Positions 1 to 5,639 are shown, counted from the stretch's first letter. The stretch: DNA of 5,642 nucleotides from Roseburia sp. (GCA_030844625.1 JAUUNJ010000187.1:1-5642), one strand, 5' to 3'. Notes: generated from the sequence alone by a model not told the origin. A program made the numbers and translations.

Positions 1-216
1 GCCTTTTTCAGACAGGCAGTTAACAGTCTTTTGGAGAAAATAATCTTCGCAGCCATGAAACCATTTTAATATACAATTAGAAGACATTACCACAGTAACG
101 TCTTCTAATTGTATTTCGGCAGCATCAATGCCGGGTCTTATTCCTTCTGTTTTTTCAGATATTTTCTTTACAACTGAACGCTTATAAGCAATTTCAGAAA
201 TTTTTCCCTGACCCAT
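1..216 (-). CDS. AIR synthase/HypE-like family protein, N-terminal part (runs off left edge)
   Basis: The reading frame is open for 72 codons from an ATG at 216 to the window edge, so the C-terminus is missing. The start is supported by a GGTGG ribosome site a few bases upstream (about 221-228). The protein begins MGQGKISEIAYKRSV, followed by PGIDAAEI at residues 28-35, a VTVVMSS strand at 40-46, and a helix ending NCLSEKG at 66-72. This order (GKI..xLKRSV start, G-x-D-A-A turn, hydrophobic strand, helix ending before a glycine) matches my memory of the N-terminus of AIR synthase-related/HypE-like ATP-binding proteins common in Clostridia. The usual GEDAA and STDP residues appear here as GIDAA and SSNC, so it would be a divergent paralogue with uncertain nucleotide binding. 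It starts 45 bp after the VanW-family gene with no terminator between, so the two are probably co-transcribed. Codons 35-49 form a near-perfect hairpin, listed separately. The CDS call is firm; the family call is tentative. Confidence 0.65.
   Translation of the reverse strand, partial: MGQGKISEIAYKRSVVKKISEKTEGIRPGIDAAEIQLEDVTVVMSSNCILKWFHGCEDYFLQKTVNCLSEKG
71..114 (-). repeat. 20-bp inverted repeat with 4-nt loop inside a coding sequence
   Basis: Bases 71-90 and 95-114 are inverted copies separated by the four bases CACA at 91-94. The outer 15 base pairs (ATACAATTAGAAGAC and its complement) are perfect. The inner five differ at one position (86 versus 99), which becomes a G-U wobble in the minus-strand mRNA, so that transcript can form a 20-bp uninterrupted stem with a UGUG loop. 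The pairing stops just outside the arms. The repeat covers codons 35-49 of the partial gene at the left edge and keeps its frame open. No U-run follows, so it is not an ordinary intrinsic terminator. Confidence 0.9.
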
Positions 217-261
217 TATCCACCACCTTAATGTATAACCAAGACTTTTTTCTCTGCAGAT

Positions 262-1746
262 TTAATCCTCTGAAGATTTTTTATTGTCTTTTTTGGTATT
301 CTTTTTTGTTGTATCTTCCGATGCTTTTTTCGTTGCTTTTTCATCCGTCTTTTTTGTGGTTTCATCTTCGTCGTCTTTTTTGTCTGACTTTCCGGTTCCC
401 TTAATCACCTTTCTCGGTGACATAGCATATGTACTTGTATGTAAAAGTTCCTTGCTTACCTGCTTACCGTTTTCATATGTTATTTTCCATAATTTGGCAA
501 CATATCCCACATGACCGTTCTCAACAACTTCTTTGTAGCCTGCCGGTTTTGACGAATCTTTTGTCACGGATTCTTTAATTGGTGTAGTACTTACCAGTTC
601 GCTCTCATACGAAACGGAATGGCTTGCTTTTCTTGTGTCATGTCCGTAAATATTAAATGTAACAGACCCGCCCGCATTGTATACGCCCTGTACGTAAATC
701 GGTGCATCTGTATCATTTTCAAATACCAGATCTTTATAGTCACCTGCCAAAGCGGCATCTGCCGCCAAATCAACATAAGATACCGCCATCGAATGTGAAA
801 ATCTCTTAACTACTTTTATTTCTGCTTTCAGCAATGCGTTGTAAAGCGTACTGGAAACCTGACAGATTCCTCCTCCAAGGCTGTCCTGTACTCCGCCGTC
901 AACGTAAGTTCCCGCCGGATACCAGCCGTTATCTTTCGTCCATGGAGCTAAATGCTCGTTGCACGAAAACTGTTCTCCGGGATACAATACATTTCCATCT
1001 ATTTTCTCTGCACCATTTTTTATGTTCAGATTTCTGTTGTTATATGATGAACCCACCGTAAAATTAGTAGTGAAACTTCCCATCGGGGTGTTGGAAACTT
1101 TTTTACAATCTTCCGTCGTATACTTAGGTTTGGAAACTTCTGTCTCTGCAACATATTTTATATCAGATTTTCCGTCCCATGTCTCAGTTATGTATTTATA
1201 AAGGGCTTCTGTTGAAGTATCATAATTTACTACGCAGCCTTCTTTTTCCGGTATAATCTGGAATCCTGAACCTGTAGCCTTGAGCGATGCATTTTTAGCC
1301 TCTACATTATAAGGTTTACATATCTTTTCCAGTTTCTTTTTCAATGTATCCTGATCAATCTTCATTTCCAGGTCATATTTCATACCTTCGTTTTTAAGAT
1401 CAAGTTCATCCTTGTATCTCTTTATGACACTTCCATACTTGCCAATTTCGACAGCTTCCGTAAGAATCGACTTATTTGCCCATTTGTAACCAAGTTTTCC
1501 CAATGTAGTTTCCACCACATCATTATTAACGGTAATAGAAACCTTAACTGCTGCCTTTTTATCAACAATTTCTTCTATGGCTTCCTTCGCCTCATTATAA
1601 GTCATTCCGCTGACATCAACACTGTCAATGGAAACCCCCTGCTTTATTGTTTCTTCTTTGTCTTCCGTAGCCGCAAACACCTGTCCCACTGCCATCAAAA
1701 GAACAGTACACATAATCAGAATGCCTGCTTTTCTAATCCCCTTCAT
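262..1746 (-). CDS. Secreted/surface VanW-family protein with Lys/Asp/Glu/Thr-rich C-terminal tail
   Basis: This 494-residue exported protein has a Sec-type signal peptide: MKGIRKAG, a hydrophobic core to about residue 20, and a likely cleavage after VFA (residue 25). Residues about 70-200 resemble the putative peptidoglycan-binding domain often found before VanW. The VanW domain covers about 215-350, with PGEQFS at 256-261, GGGICQVSSTLYNA at 291-304 and HSMAVSYVDLAADAAL at 318-333. Residues about 401-452 (GYKEVVENG, ITYENGKQVSKELL) resemble a G5-type extracellular domain. The last 42 residues are a hydrophilic tail rich in Lys, Asp, Glu and Thr, with no LPXTG anchor or C-terminal membrane helix. 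The function of VanW is unknown; a cell-wall role is inferred from domain company and export. No vanHAX genes adjoin it, so resistance should not be inferred. The start is fixed by AGGAGG at 1754-1759, 7 nt upstream. It lies 32 bp after the small membrane peptide gene and 45 bp before the AIR synthase-like gene. Confidence 0.94.
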   Translation of the reverse strand: MKGIRKAGILIMCTVLLMAVGQVFAATEDKEETIKQGVSIDSVDVSGMTYNEAKEAIEEIVDKKAAVKVSITVNNDVVETTLGKLGYKWANKSILTEAVEIGKYGSVIKRYKDELDLKNEGMKYDLEMKIDQDTLKKKLEKICKPYNVEAKNASLKATGSGFQIIPEKEGCVVNYDTSTEALYKYITETWDGKSDIKYVAETEVSKPKYTTEDCKKVSNTPMGSFTTNFTVGSSYNNRNLNIKNGAEKIDGNVLYPGEQFSCNEHLAPWTKDNGWYPAGTYVDGGVQDSLGGGICQVSSTLYNALLKAEIKVVKRFSHSMAVSYVDLAADAALAGDYKDLVFENDTDAPIYVQGVYNAGGSVTFNIYGHDTRKASHSVSYESELVSTTPIKESVTKDSSKPAGYKEVVENGHVGYVAKLWKITYENGKQVSKELLHTSTYAMSPRKVIKGTGKSDKKDDEDETTKKTDEKATKKASEDTTKKNTKKDNKKSSED

Positions 1747-1778
1747 TTATTTGCCTCCTATAGTTTACCTGTAGGTCA

Positions 1779-1880
1779 TTAAAAACTTAACACTGTAGTA
1801 ACAACCATTGCCGCAACCAAAATTATGGCTATGACAGATGCAATGATTCTCTGATTTTTCTTATTATAAAAAAAGTTCAT
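1779..1880 (-). CDS. 33-residue single-pass membrane peptide (small ORF)
   Basis: A 33-codon frame starts at an ATG at 1878-1880 and stops with TAA at 1779-1781. It has an excellent AGGAGG site at 1887-1892, 6 nt from the start, and its own promoter upstream. The product opens with MNFFYNKKNQR, a short cytoplasmic segment carrying three basic residues, followed by about 20 hydrophobic residues from I12 (IIASVIAIILVAAMVV), and ends TTVLSF. By the positive-inside rule the N-terminus faces the cytoplasm and the helix spans the membrane. Size and layout (basic head, helix, MV-x-T-VL ending) resemble Firmicute micro-membrane proteins such as the stressosome anchor Prli42 and DUF4044 proteins. That resemblance is from memory and does not prove orthology. 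The gene is 32 bp ahead of the VanW-family gene and almost certainly shares its mRNA. It is short enough for automated annotation to miss. Confidence 0.8.
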   Translation of the reverse strand: MNFFYNKKNQRIIASVIAIILVAAMVVTTVLSF

Positions 1881-1886
1881 ATTCTG

Positions 1887-1892
1887 CCTCCT
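1887..1892 (-). promoter_or_regulatory. Consensus ribosome binding site of the 33-residue peptide
   Basis: The minus strand reads AGGAGG here, a full match to the anti-Shine-Dalgarno core, with 6 nt to the ATG. A perfect site at ideal spacing in front of so short a frame is the main argument that the small ORF is translated. Confidence 0.85.
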
Positions 1893-1931
1893 GTCCTGCA
1901 TTGTGGTGTACTTACCCACTATTATTTACAC

Positions 1932-1959
1932 AGTATAACACAACTATTAAATTTGTCCT
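1932..1959 (-). promoter_or_regulatory. Extended -10 promoter for the small peptide-VanW operon
   Basis: On the minus strand there is a -35 AGGACA (1954-1959, four of six to TTGACA), a 16-bp spacer, and a -10 TATACT (1932-1937, five of six to TATAAT). The -10 is preceded by TGT, giving the TGn extended -10 motif. Transcription would start near 1925, leaving a leader of about 45 nt before the small peptide. The -35 overlaps the TAG stop of the exonuclease gene at 1958-1960. No terminator lies between the two, so read-through from the upstream genes is also possible. Confidence 0.6.
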
Positions 1960-2671
1960 AGTCAAAAATTCTACCTTTTTCCGCAAGAATTTTGTCTATT
2001 TTTTTAGAAGCTTCGTTTTTTGATAGCATATTTATGTCGAAATCCGGAAGAATATTGTGATATTTCATCAAATCACCCAAATATTTTTTCTGTCTCTCAG
2101 TAATTGGCTGTAATTTTTTTACCGCATATGTAAATTGATATGGTTCAAACAATCCGGGCATTTCCTCTCCAAACTGTTCCATAAGAATCATATACAGTTG
2201 GGAAGTGACCCGGGCGTCATTGAAGGCTCTGTGGTGATTGTCATCCTTGATTCCATAATAAGAGCATAAATATTCCAGTCCTCTGCTCTCCAGACCTTTC
2301 AATGTTTTCCGTGCTATTTTTAATGTATCCATTCCGCTTTTGTCAAACTGGATATTTAAATTAATTGCATTCTGTTTCAGAAATCCATAATCAAACATAA
2401 TATTATGTCCCAACAGATAATCACCCTTTGCAAATTCTACAAACTTCGGAAGAACCTGTTCTATCGTCGGTTTTCCGCTTAACATTTCTTCGGTTATGCC
2501 CGTCAGCCCTGTAATAAAGGAAGATATCTGCACTCCCGGATCAATAAGTTCTGAAAAAGTATCCACTACCTTTCCATCTCTTACCTTTAATGCACCAATC
2601 TCTATAATTTTATCCCATTTTGCACGAATGCCGGTTGTTTCAATATCAACACTTACATAATCCTTAACCAT
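1958..2671 (-). CDS. DEDDh-family 3'-5' exonuclease (DnaQ/PolC epsilon-like) with C-terminal helical extension
   Basis: This 237-residue protein is a DEDDh exonuclease that should remove nucleotides from 3' ends by a two-metal mechanism. Exo I is DIETTG with D9 and E11. Exo II is GHNIMFDYGFL at 88-98 with D94. Exo III is HHRAFNDAR at 146-154 with H147 and D152. All five catalytic residues are present, so it should be active. The exonuclease fold ends near residue 170. Residues about 187-235 add a separate segment (PITERQKKYLGDLMKYHN, then SKNEASKKIDKIL) that resembles the short DUF3072-type module seen in other proteins; this is from memory. There is no polymerase domain, so it is a stand-alone proofreading-like or RNA/DNA-trimming enzyme, and its substrate cannot be read from sequence. 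The start at 2671 has an AGGCGG site just upstream, only 15 bp after the radical SAM stop, indicating translation from a shared mRNA. Confidence 0.93.
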   Translation of the reverse strand: MVKDYVSVDIETTGIRAKWDKIIEIGALKVRDGKVVDTFSELIDPGVQISSFITGLTGITEEMLSGKPTIEQVLPKFVEFAKGDYLLGHNIMFDYGFLKQNAINLNIQFDKSGMDTLKIARKTLKGLESRGLEYLCSYYGIKDDNHHRAFNDARVTSQLYMILMEQFGEEMPGLFEPYQFTYAVKKLQPITERQKKYLGDLMKYHNILPDFDINMLSKNEASKKIDKILAEKGRIFD

Positions 2672-2686
2672 TAATTCCCGCCTTTA

Positions 2687-4411
2687 CTATTTTATCCATT
2701 CTGTAATATCCACTGTTTCTGCCTGTTTATTCAACGGACTTTTATTTTTATAATCAAATAATATATATGTTTTTTTGCTGCTGTCAATTCCAAATACTTC
2801 CACATGCGTCATTTTTTCAATTTGCCTGGAATCATAATCCTTGTATCCAGACAATATTTCCCTTGCTTTTTCTGATTGATAAAACTTCCTAATCTGTTTT
2901 TTATACATAGAAATATCCGCAGCAAACTCCGGTCTGGTCTTTGCATTCTCCCTTAAATAGAAATCCAGCGTCAGCAGTTCCCTGTATTCCGGCCTCTTTG
3001 TTTTGTTCTCTATAAAATCCAAAAGCAGATGATATCTTGTAACTCTGGAATGCTTCTCACCATTTAAACTATGCCGTTTATAATATGCGCCTAATTCTTC
3101 ATACATCTGAAAGGGACTATCAAATTCCTTTTCCAGCATACTTATAGTGTTAGCAAACTGAAAACTGTTGTAATATATTTCTATAACATTCTCAATGGCT
3201 TTCAGTCTGAGTAATTCCTCATAGCTTAGCCATTTTGTACTCAGCACCTCATAGGGAGCCCTTTCACTATAAATAATATGGAACCGTTCTGCGCCCTCTT
3301 CCATCATGGAGCCATGCAGCACCTTTAAAAATCCCAGTTGCAGCTGGTCCGGTGCCATTGCATAAACCTGATTCAATGAATTTGCAAAAGAATCATAATT
3401 TTCATATGGAAGCCCCGCAATTAAATCTAAATGCTGATGAATATTTCCACTCTTTCGTATTTTCGATGTCACTTCCTGTATTTTGGAAAGATTTGTCTTT
3501 CTGTTAATTGCCTCCAATGTTTTTTCATTTGTAGACTGAACACCTATTTCCAATTGGATCAGTCCCGGTCTCATTGTACTGATCAGTTGAATTTCGTCTT
3601 CCGTCATCAAATCCGCAGCTATTTCAAAGTGAAAGTTCGTAACTCCATTATCATTTTCTTTAATAAATTTCCATATTTCCATAGCATGGTCATGCTTACA
3701 ATTAAAAGTCCTGTCCACAAACTTTACCTGTGCCGTATTATGATCAATAAAAAATTTCAGTTCTTTTTTGACCAGATCCAACTTCCTGAATCTGAGCTTT
3801 TTATCAATGGAAGATAGGCAATAACTGCAGGAAAAAGGACATCCCCTGCTTGTTTCATAATAAATTATTTTATTTTCAAACTCTCTCATGTCCTGATACA
3901 CAAACGGCACCGACGACAAATCCACCGGAGATTGCGGATTGGTAATATTTATCTCTCCATTTTTCCTAAAAGCAATGCCGTTAACAGCACTTAACCGGTC
4001 CAATGCCAATCCTTCATCGTCATAAATGTCCATTACATTCTTAAAAGTCTCCTCGCCCTCACCATACATAACATAATCCACCGACGGATTTTCCCTAAGA
4101 ACCTGTTTTACATTATAAGATACTTCCGGTCCCCCAACCCATATATGAGTTTCAGGACATATCTTTTTATAATCCGCTATAATTGACCGAACCATTGCTA
4201 TATTCCATATATAGCAGGAAAAACCTATGGCATCGGCCTTTTTTTCAAAGATATCTCTCAAAATTTCATCTGTATACTGATTGATGGTATATTCAGCAAT
4301 TTCAATCTGATTATCATTGGTTCCGTATTTCTTTGCATAGGCGTTCAGACTGTGAACTGCCAGATTGGAATGTATATATTTTGCATTCACTGCCACCAAT
4401 AAAAACTTCAT
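2687..4411 (-). CDS. Cobalamin-binding-domain radical SAM protein with DUF4080-like C-terminus
   Basis: This 574-residue cytoplasmic enzyme has three parts. Residues 1-130 form a B12-binding Rossmann-like domain (MKFLLVAVNAKYIHSN start, VGGPEVSYN at 92-100, YGEGEETF at 116-123). Residues about 180-365 are the radical SAM barrel, with the iron-sulfur motif ETSRGCPFSCSYC at 186-198 supplying C191, C195 and C198 (CxxxCxxC), plus LIQLEIGVQS at 284-293 and GLPYEN at 333-338. Residues about 370-565 match my recollection of DUF4080, which follows this radical SAM type in Firmicutes. An intact DxHxxG cobalamin-ligand motif is not seen; only H14 lies in the expected loop. Cobalamin may therefore bind base-off or not at all. 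The reaction is unknown. Radical SAM chemistry (SAM cleavage by a [4Fe-4S] cluster) follows from the motif and suits an anaerobe. The start has AAGGAG about 6 nt upstream. The exonuclease follows after 15 bp, so they form one operon, though no functional link is evident. Confidence 0.92.
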   Translation of the reverse strand: MKFLLVAVNAKYIHSNLAVHSLNAYAKKYGTNDNQIEIAEYTINQYTDEILRDIFEKKADAIGFSCYIWNIAMVRSIIADYKKICPETHIWVGGPEVSYNVKQVLRENPSVDYVMYGEGEETFKNVMDIYDDEGLALDRLSAVNGIAFRKNGEINITNPQSPVDLSSVPFVYQDMREFENKIIYYETSRGCPFSCSYCLSSIDKKLRFRKLDLVKKELKFFIDHNTAQVKFVDRTFNCKHDHAMEIWKFIKENDNGVTNFHFEIAADLMTEDEIQLISTMRPGLIQLEIGVQSTNEKTLEAINRKTNLSKIQEVTSKIRKSGNIHQHLDLIAGLPYENYDSFANSLNQVYAMAPDQLQLGFLKVLHGSMMEEGAERFHIIYSERAPYEVLSTKWLSYEELLRLKAIENVIEIYYNSFQFANTISMLEKEFDSPFQMYEELGAYYKRHSLNGEKHSRVTRYHLLLDFIENKTKRPEYRELLTLDFYLRENAKTRPEFAADISMYKKQIRKFYQSEKAREILSGYKDYDSRQIEKMTHVEVFGIDSSKKTYILFDYKNKSPLNKQAETVDITEWIK

Positions 4412-4452
4412 TCTGCACTCCTTGATTCTTTCACTTTATTTACAATATAACA

Positions 4453-4481
4453 ACAATAATTCAAACAATCACAATTGTCAA
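4453..4481 (-). promoter_or_regulatory. Sigma-A-type promoter for the radical SAM-exonuclease operon
   Basis: On the minus strand a perfect -35 TTGACA (4476-4481) is followed after 17 bp by a -10 TATTGT (4453-4458, four of six). A better TATATT lies further downstream at about 4444-4449 but is 26 bp from the TTGACA box, so it would need a different, weak -35. Transcription would begin around 4446, giving a leader of about 35 nt. Confidence 0.6.
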
Positions 4482-4489
4482 AACTTATA

Positions 4490-4517
4490 TTGAATTCCTG
4501 TTCTTATATGTTAAAAT
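4490..4517 (+). promoter_or_regulatory. Extended -10 promoter for the GH16 gene
   Basis: The plus strand has a -35 TTGAAT (4490-4495, four of six) and a -10 TAAAAT (4512-4517, five of six) separated by 16 bp, with TG at 4509-4510 making an extended -10. The start would fall near 4524, leaving a leader of about 70 nt. The -35 is only 8 bp from the -35 of the divergent promoter, so the two polymerases probably compete for or share this region. Confidence 0.6.
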
Positions 4518-4523
4518 CGAACT

Positions 4524-4570
4524 AGTCATTTATTGGTTCCGGCTGACGATTGCCGGCAATCTGACTTTTT
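4524..4570 (+). terminator. Terminator-like hairpin in the GH16 leader (possible attenuator)
   Basis: The leader can fold into a stacked hairpin. AGTCA (4524-4528) pairs with TGACT (4562-4566), ATTG (4532-4535) with CAAT (4557-4560), and CCGGC (4539-4543) with GCCGG (4552-4556). There is a GTT bulge at 4536-4538, a TTT/C internal loop, and an 8-nt loop. A T-run follows (4566-4570). The right arm also contains a self-complementary 12-mer, ATTGCCGGCAAT (4549-4560), offering a competing fold or a DNA operator. The predicted transcription start coincides with the first base of the stem. It could attenuate transcription, protect the 5' end, or bind a regulator; sequence alone does not decide. Confidence 0.45.
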
Positions 4571-4596
4571 ATTATATTGGAGGAAACCTGTTATCT

Positions 4597-5442
4597 ATGG
4601 ACTTAAAAGATTATAAATTAGTATGGGGTGATGATTTCAATTACGAAGGAATGCCTGATCCCGAAAAATGGACTTTTGAAACCGGCAATTTCCAATGGCC
4701 TAACAAAGAACTTCAGGCTTATTCTGACCGTTCCAGCAATATTTTTGTCAAAGACGGACTTATGACCATTCGCTCACTGAAGGAAAAGGATGGAGAACGT
4801 GAATATACTTCTGCCAAAGTTACAACAAACGGCAAGGCATGCTGGAAATATGGTTATTTTGATATCCGCGCAAAATTTCCGAAAGGTGCGGGTTCCTGGC
4901 CTGCCATCTGGATGATGCCTTATAAAAAACGCAGACCGGTGCCCGAAGGAATTCCGATTCGCTCAGACGGAAGACCCGACTTTAGACGTTTTACGGAAGA
5001 AGACTGGAAAATATTTCCCAAACCACCTGAAAAAGACCGATGGCCAAACTGTGGTGAAATAGATTTGGTGGAACATCTGGGGCGCCGTCCGGATTCATTA
5101 CTGTTCAGCCTTCACTCTGCAAGACATAACCATCAGAGACAGGACACTGTGCCTTATACAACAGTGGTGGATTTTGAAAAAGATTTTCTTGATGATTTTC
5201 ACAACTATTCTATGGAATGGACTCCCGATTATTTCGAATACTTTGTGGACGGTGTAAGTTATTGCAGATACAACCGAACAGACGACCGGGAGGATCAGGG
5301 ATATGATGCATGGCCTTTTGATAAACCATTCTTTCTCATACTCAATACCGCTGTTGGCGGTGGATTAGGCGGTCCGGTCAATGATGATGACCTGCCATTC
5401 GAGTTCGAAATAGAATACGTTCATGTATATCAAAAAGAATAA
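4597..5442 (+). CDS. Glycoside hydrolase family 16 beta-glucanase (laminarinase-like), no signal peptide
   Basis: This 281-residue protein is essentially one GH16 jelly-roll domain. It starts LVWGDDFNYEG (8-18), carries GSWPAIWMMP (99-108), the active site CGEIDLVEHLG (152-162), then FHNYSMEWTPD (201-211), YFVDG (215-219) and NTAVGGGLGGP (250-260). Retaining catalysis would use E154 as nucleophile and E159 as acid/base with D156 between. The ExDxxE spacing is the beta-bulge form of laminarinase-type enzymes acting on beta-1,3-glucans, not the ExDxE form of lichenases, so endo-beta-1,3-glucanase is the best guess. The N-terminus MDLKDYKLVW has no signal peptide and there is no anchor or binding module, so it appears cytoplasmic, unusual for GH16. 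A charged, Pro-rich stretch (about 109-148) between the WMMP strand and the active site is longer than usual. GGAGG at 4579-4583 lies 13 nt from the ATG, a long spacing, but no better in-frame start is seen. It is transcribed alone, ending at the terminator at 5519. Confidence 0.93.
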   Translation: MDLKDYKLVWGDDFNYEGMPDPEKWTFETGNFQWPNKELQAYSDRSSNIFVKDGLMTIRSLKEKDGEREYTSAKVTTNGKACWKYGYFDIRAKFPKGAGSWPAIWMMPYKKRRPVPEGIPIRSDGRPDFRRFTEEDWKIFPKPPEKDRWPNCGEIDLVEHLGRRPDSLLFSLHSARHNHQRQDTVPYTTVVDFEKDFLDDFHNYSMEWTPDYFEYFVDGVSYCRYNRTDDREDQGYDAWPFDKPFFLILNTAVGGGLGGPVNDDDLPFEFEIEYVHVYQKE

Positions 5443-5448
5443 AATTTT

Positions 5449-5492
5449 CTTTGTTCATTGCACATGGTTTTTATTGCACAGCAATCACAAAG
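5449..5492. repeat. Imperfect inverted and direct repeats after the GH16 gene
   Basis: CTTTGT (5449-5454) and ATTGC (5457-5461) are complementary to ACAAAG (5487-5492) and GCAAT (5481-5485), giving an interrupted 11-bp stem with a 19-nt loop. ATTGCACA also occurs twice in direct orientation (5457-5464 and 5473-5480), and the second copy can form a small ATTGC/GCAAT hairpin. There is no adjoining T-run, so this is not a clear terminator. It may fold in the mRNA 3' end; no function is assigned. Confidence 0.45.
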
Positions 5493-5518
5493 CAATTTGT
5501 TATTATATGAAATAAAGT

Positions 5519-5558
5519 AAAAAGTGTTGCCGGACTTCTTGTCTGACAACACTTTTTT
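5519..5558. terminator. Bidirectional intrinsic terminator between GH16 gene and tRNA-Gly
   Basis: GTGTTGCCGGAC (5524-5535) pairs with GTCTGACAACAC (5541-5552) around a TTCTT loop, with one C-A mismatch and one G-U pair. The stem is extended by A5519-5523 pairing with T5553-5557. The plus strand ends in six T, serving the GH16 gene. The minus strand ends in five T, serving the tRNA gene that starts upstream on that strand. Confidence 0.92.
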
Positions 5559-5568
5559 GCATAAGAAA

Positions 5569-5639
5569 AGCGGGTGATGGGAATCGAACCCACATATCCA
5601 GCTTGGAAGGCTGGTGTTCTACCACTGAACTACACCCGC
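5569..5639 (-). tRNA. trnG: tRNA-Gly (anticodon UCC)
   Basis: The 71-nt minus-strand gene folds as a full cloverleaf. The acceptor GCGGGTG pairs with CACCCGC, the D stem is GTTC/GAAC, the anticodon stem is CCAGC/GCTGG around loop CTTCCAA, and the T arm is GTGGG/CCCAT around TTCGATT. The anticodon UCC (5605-5607) reads GGA and GGG codons by wobble. The discriminator base is U. CCA is not encoded (TTT follows), so a CCA-adding enzyme must complete the 3' end. Only 3 bp lie upstream within the window, so its promoter or any upstream tRNA cannot be seen. The terminator at 5519-5558 ends its transcript, so this is the last gene of its unit. Confidence 0.98.

Noticed and set aside
71..114. Intrinsic terminator of the VanW operon
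   Set aside because: The stem is not GC-rich, has no U-run after it in the minus-strand transcript, and lies within an open reading frame that continues to the window edge.
284..1201. Open frames on the plus strand (284-514, 834-1061, 959-1201) and a second minus frame (591-776)
   Set aside because: All lie inside the VanW-family gene. Their products lack family features, and the first is a low-complexity F/V/S run produced by the complement of the Lys/Glu/Thr-rich tail.
262..1746. Vancomycin-resistance gene
   Set aside because: VanW-domain proteins are widespread in Clostridia, and none of the essential vanH, vanA/B or vanX genes is present, so resistance is not supported.
3431..3817. 128-codon plus-strand frame
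   Set aside because: It is antisense to the radical SAM core, including a region close to the CxxxCxxC motif. It has no recognisable domain and no convincing ribosome site.
4530..4566. A true LicT/BglG RAT antiterminator site
   Set aside because: Only the helix layout is similar. The conserved RAT sequence is missing, and the GH16 enzyme is laminarinase-type rather than the lichenase controlled by LicT, so it is reported only as a possible attenuator.
5449..5496. CRISPR-like or mobile-element repeats
   Set aside because: The repeated units are only 5-8 bp, occur twice, and have no regular spacers, target-site duplications or transposase nearby.
5569..5639. tRNA-associated integration site (attB)
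   Set aside because: No duplicate of the tRNA 3' end and no integrase gene are seen in the window; the tRNA is followed directly by its terminator.
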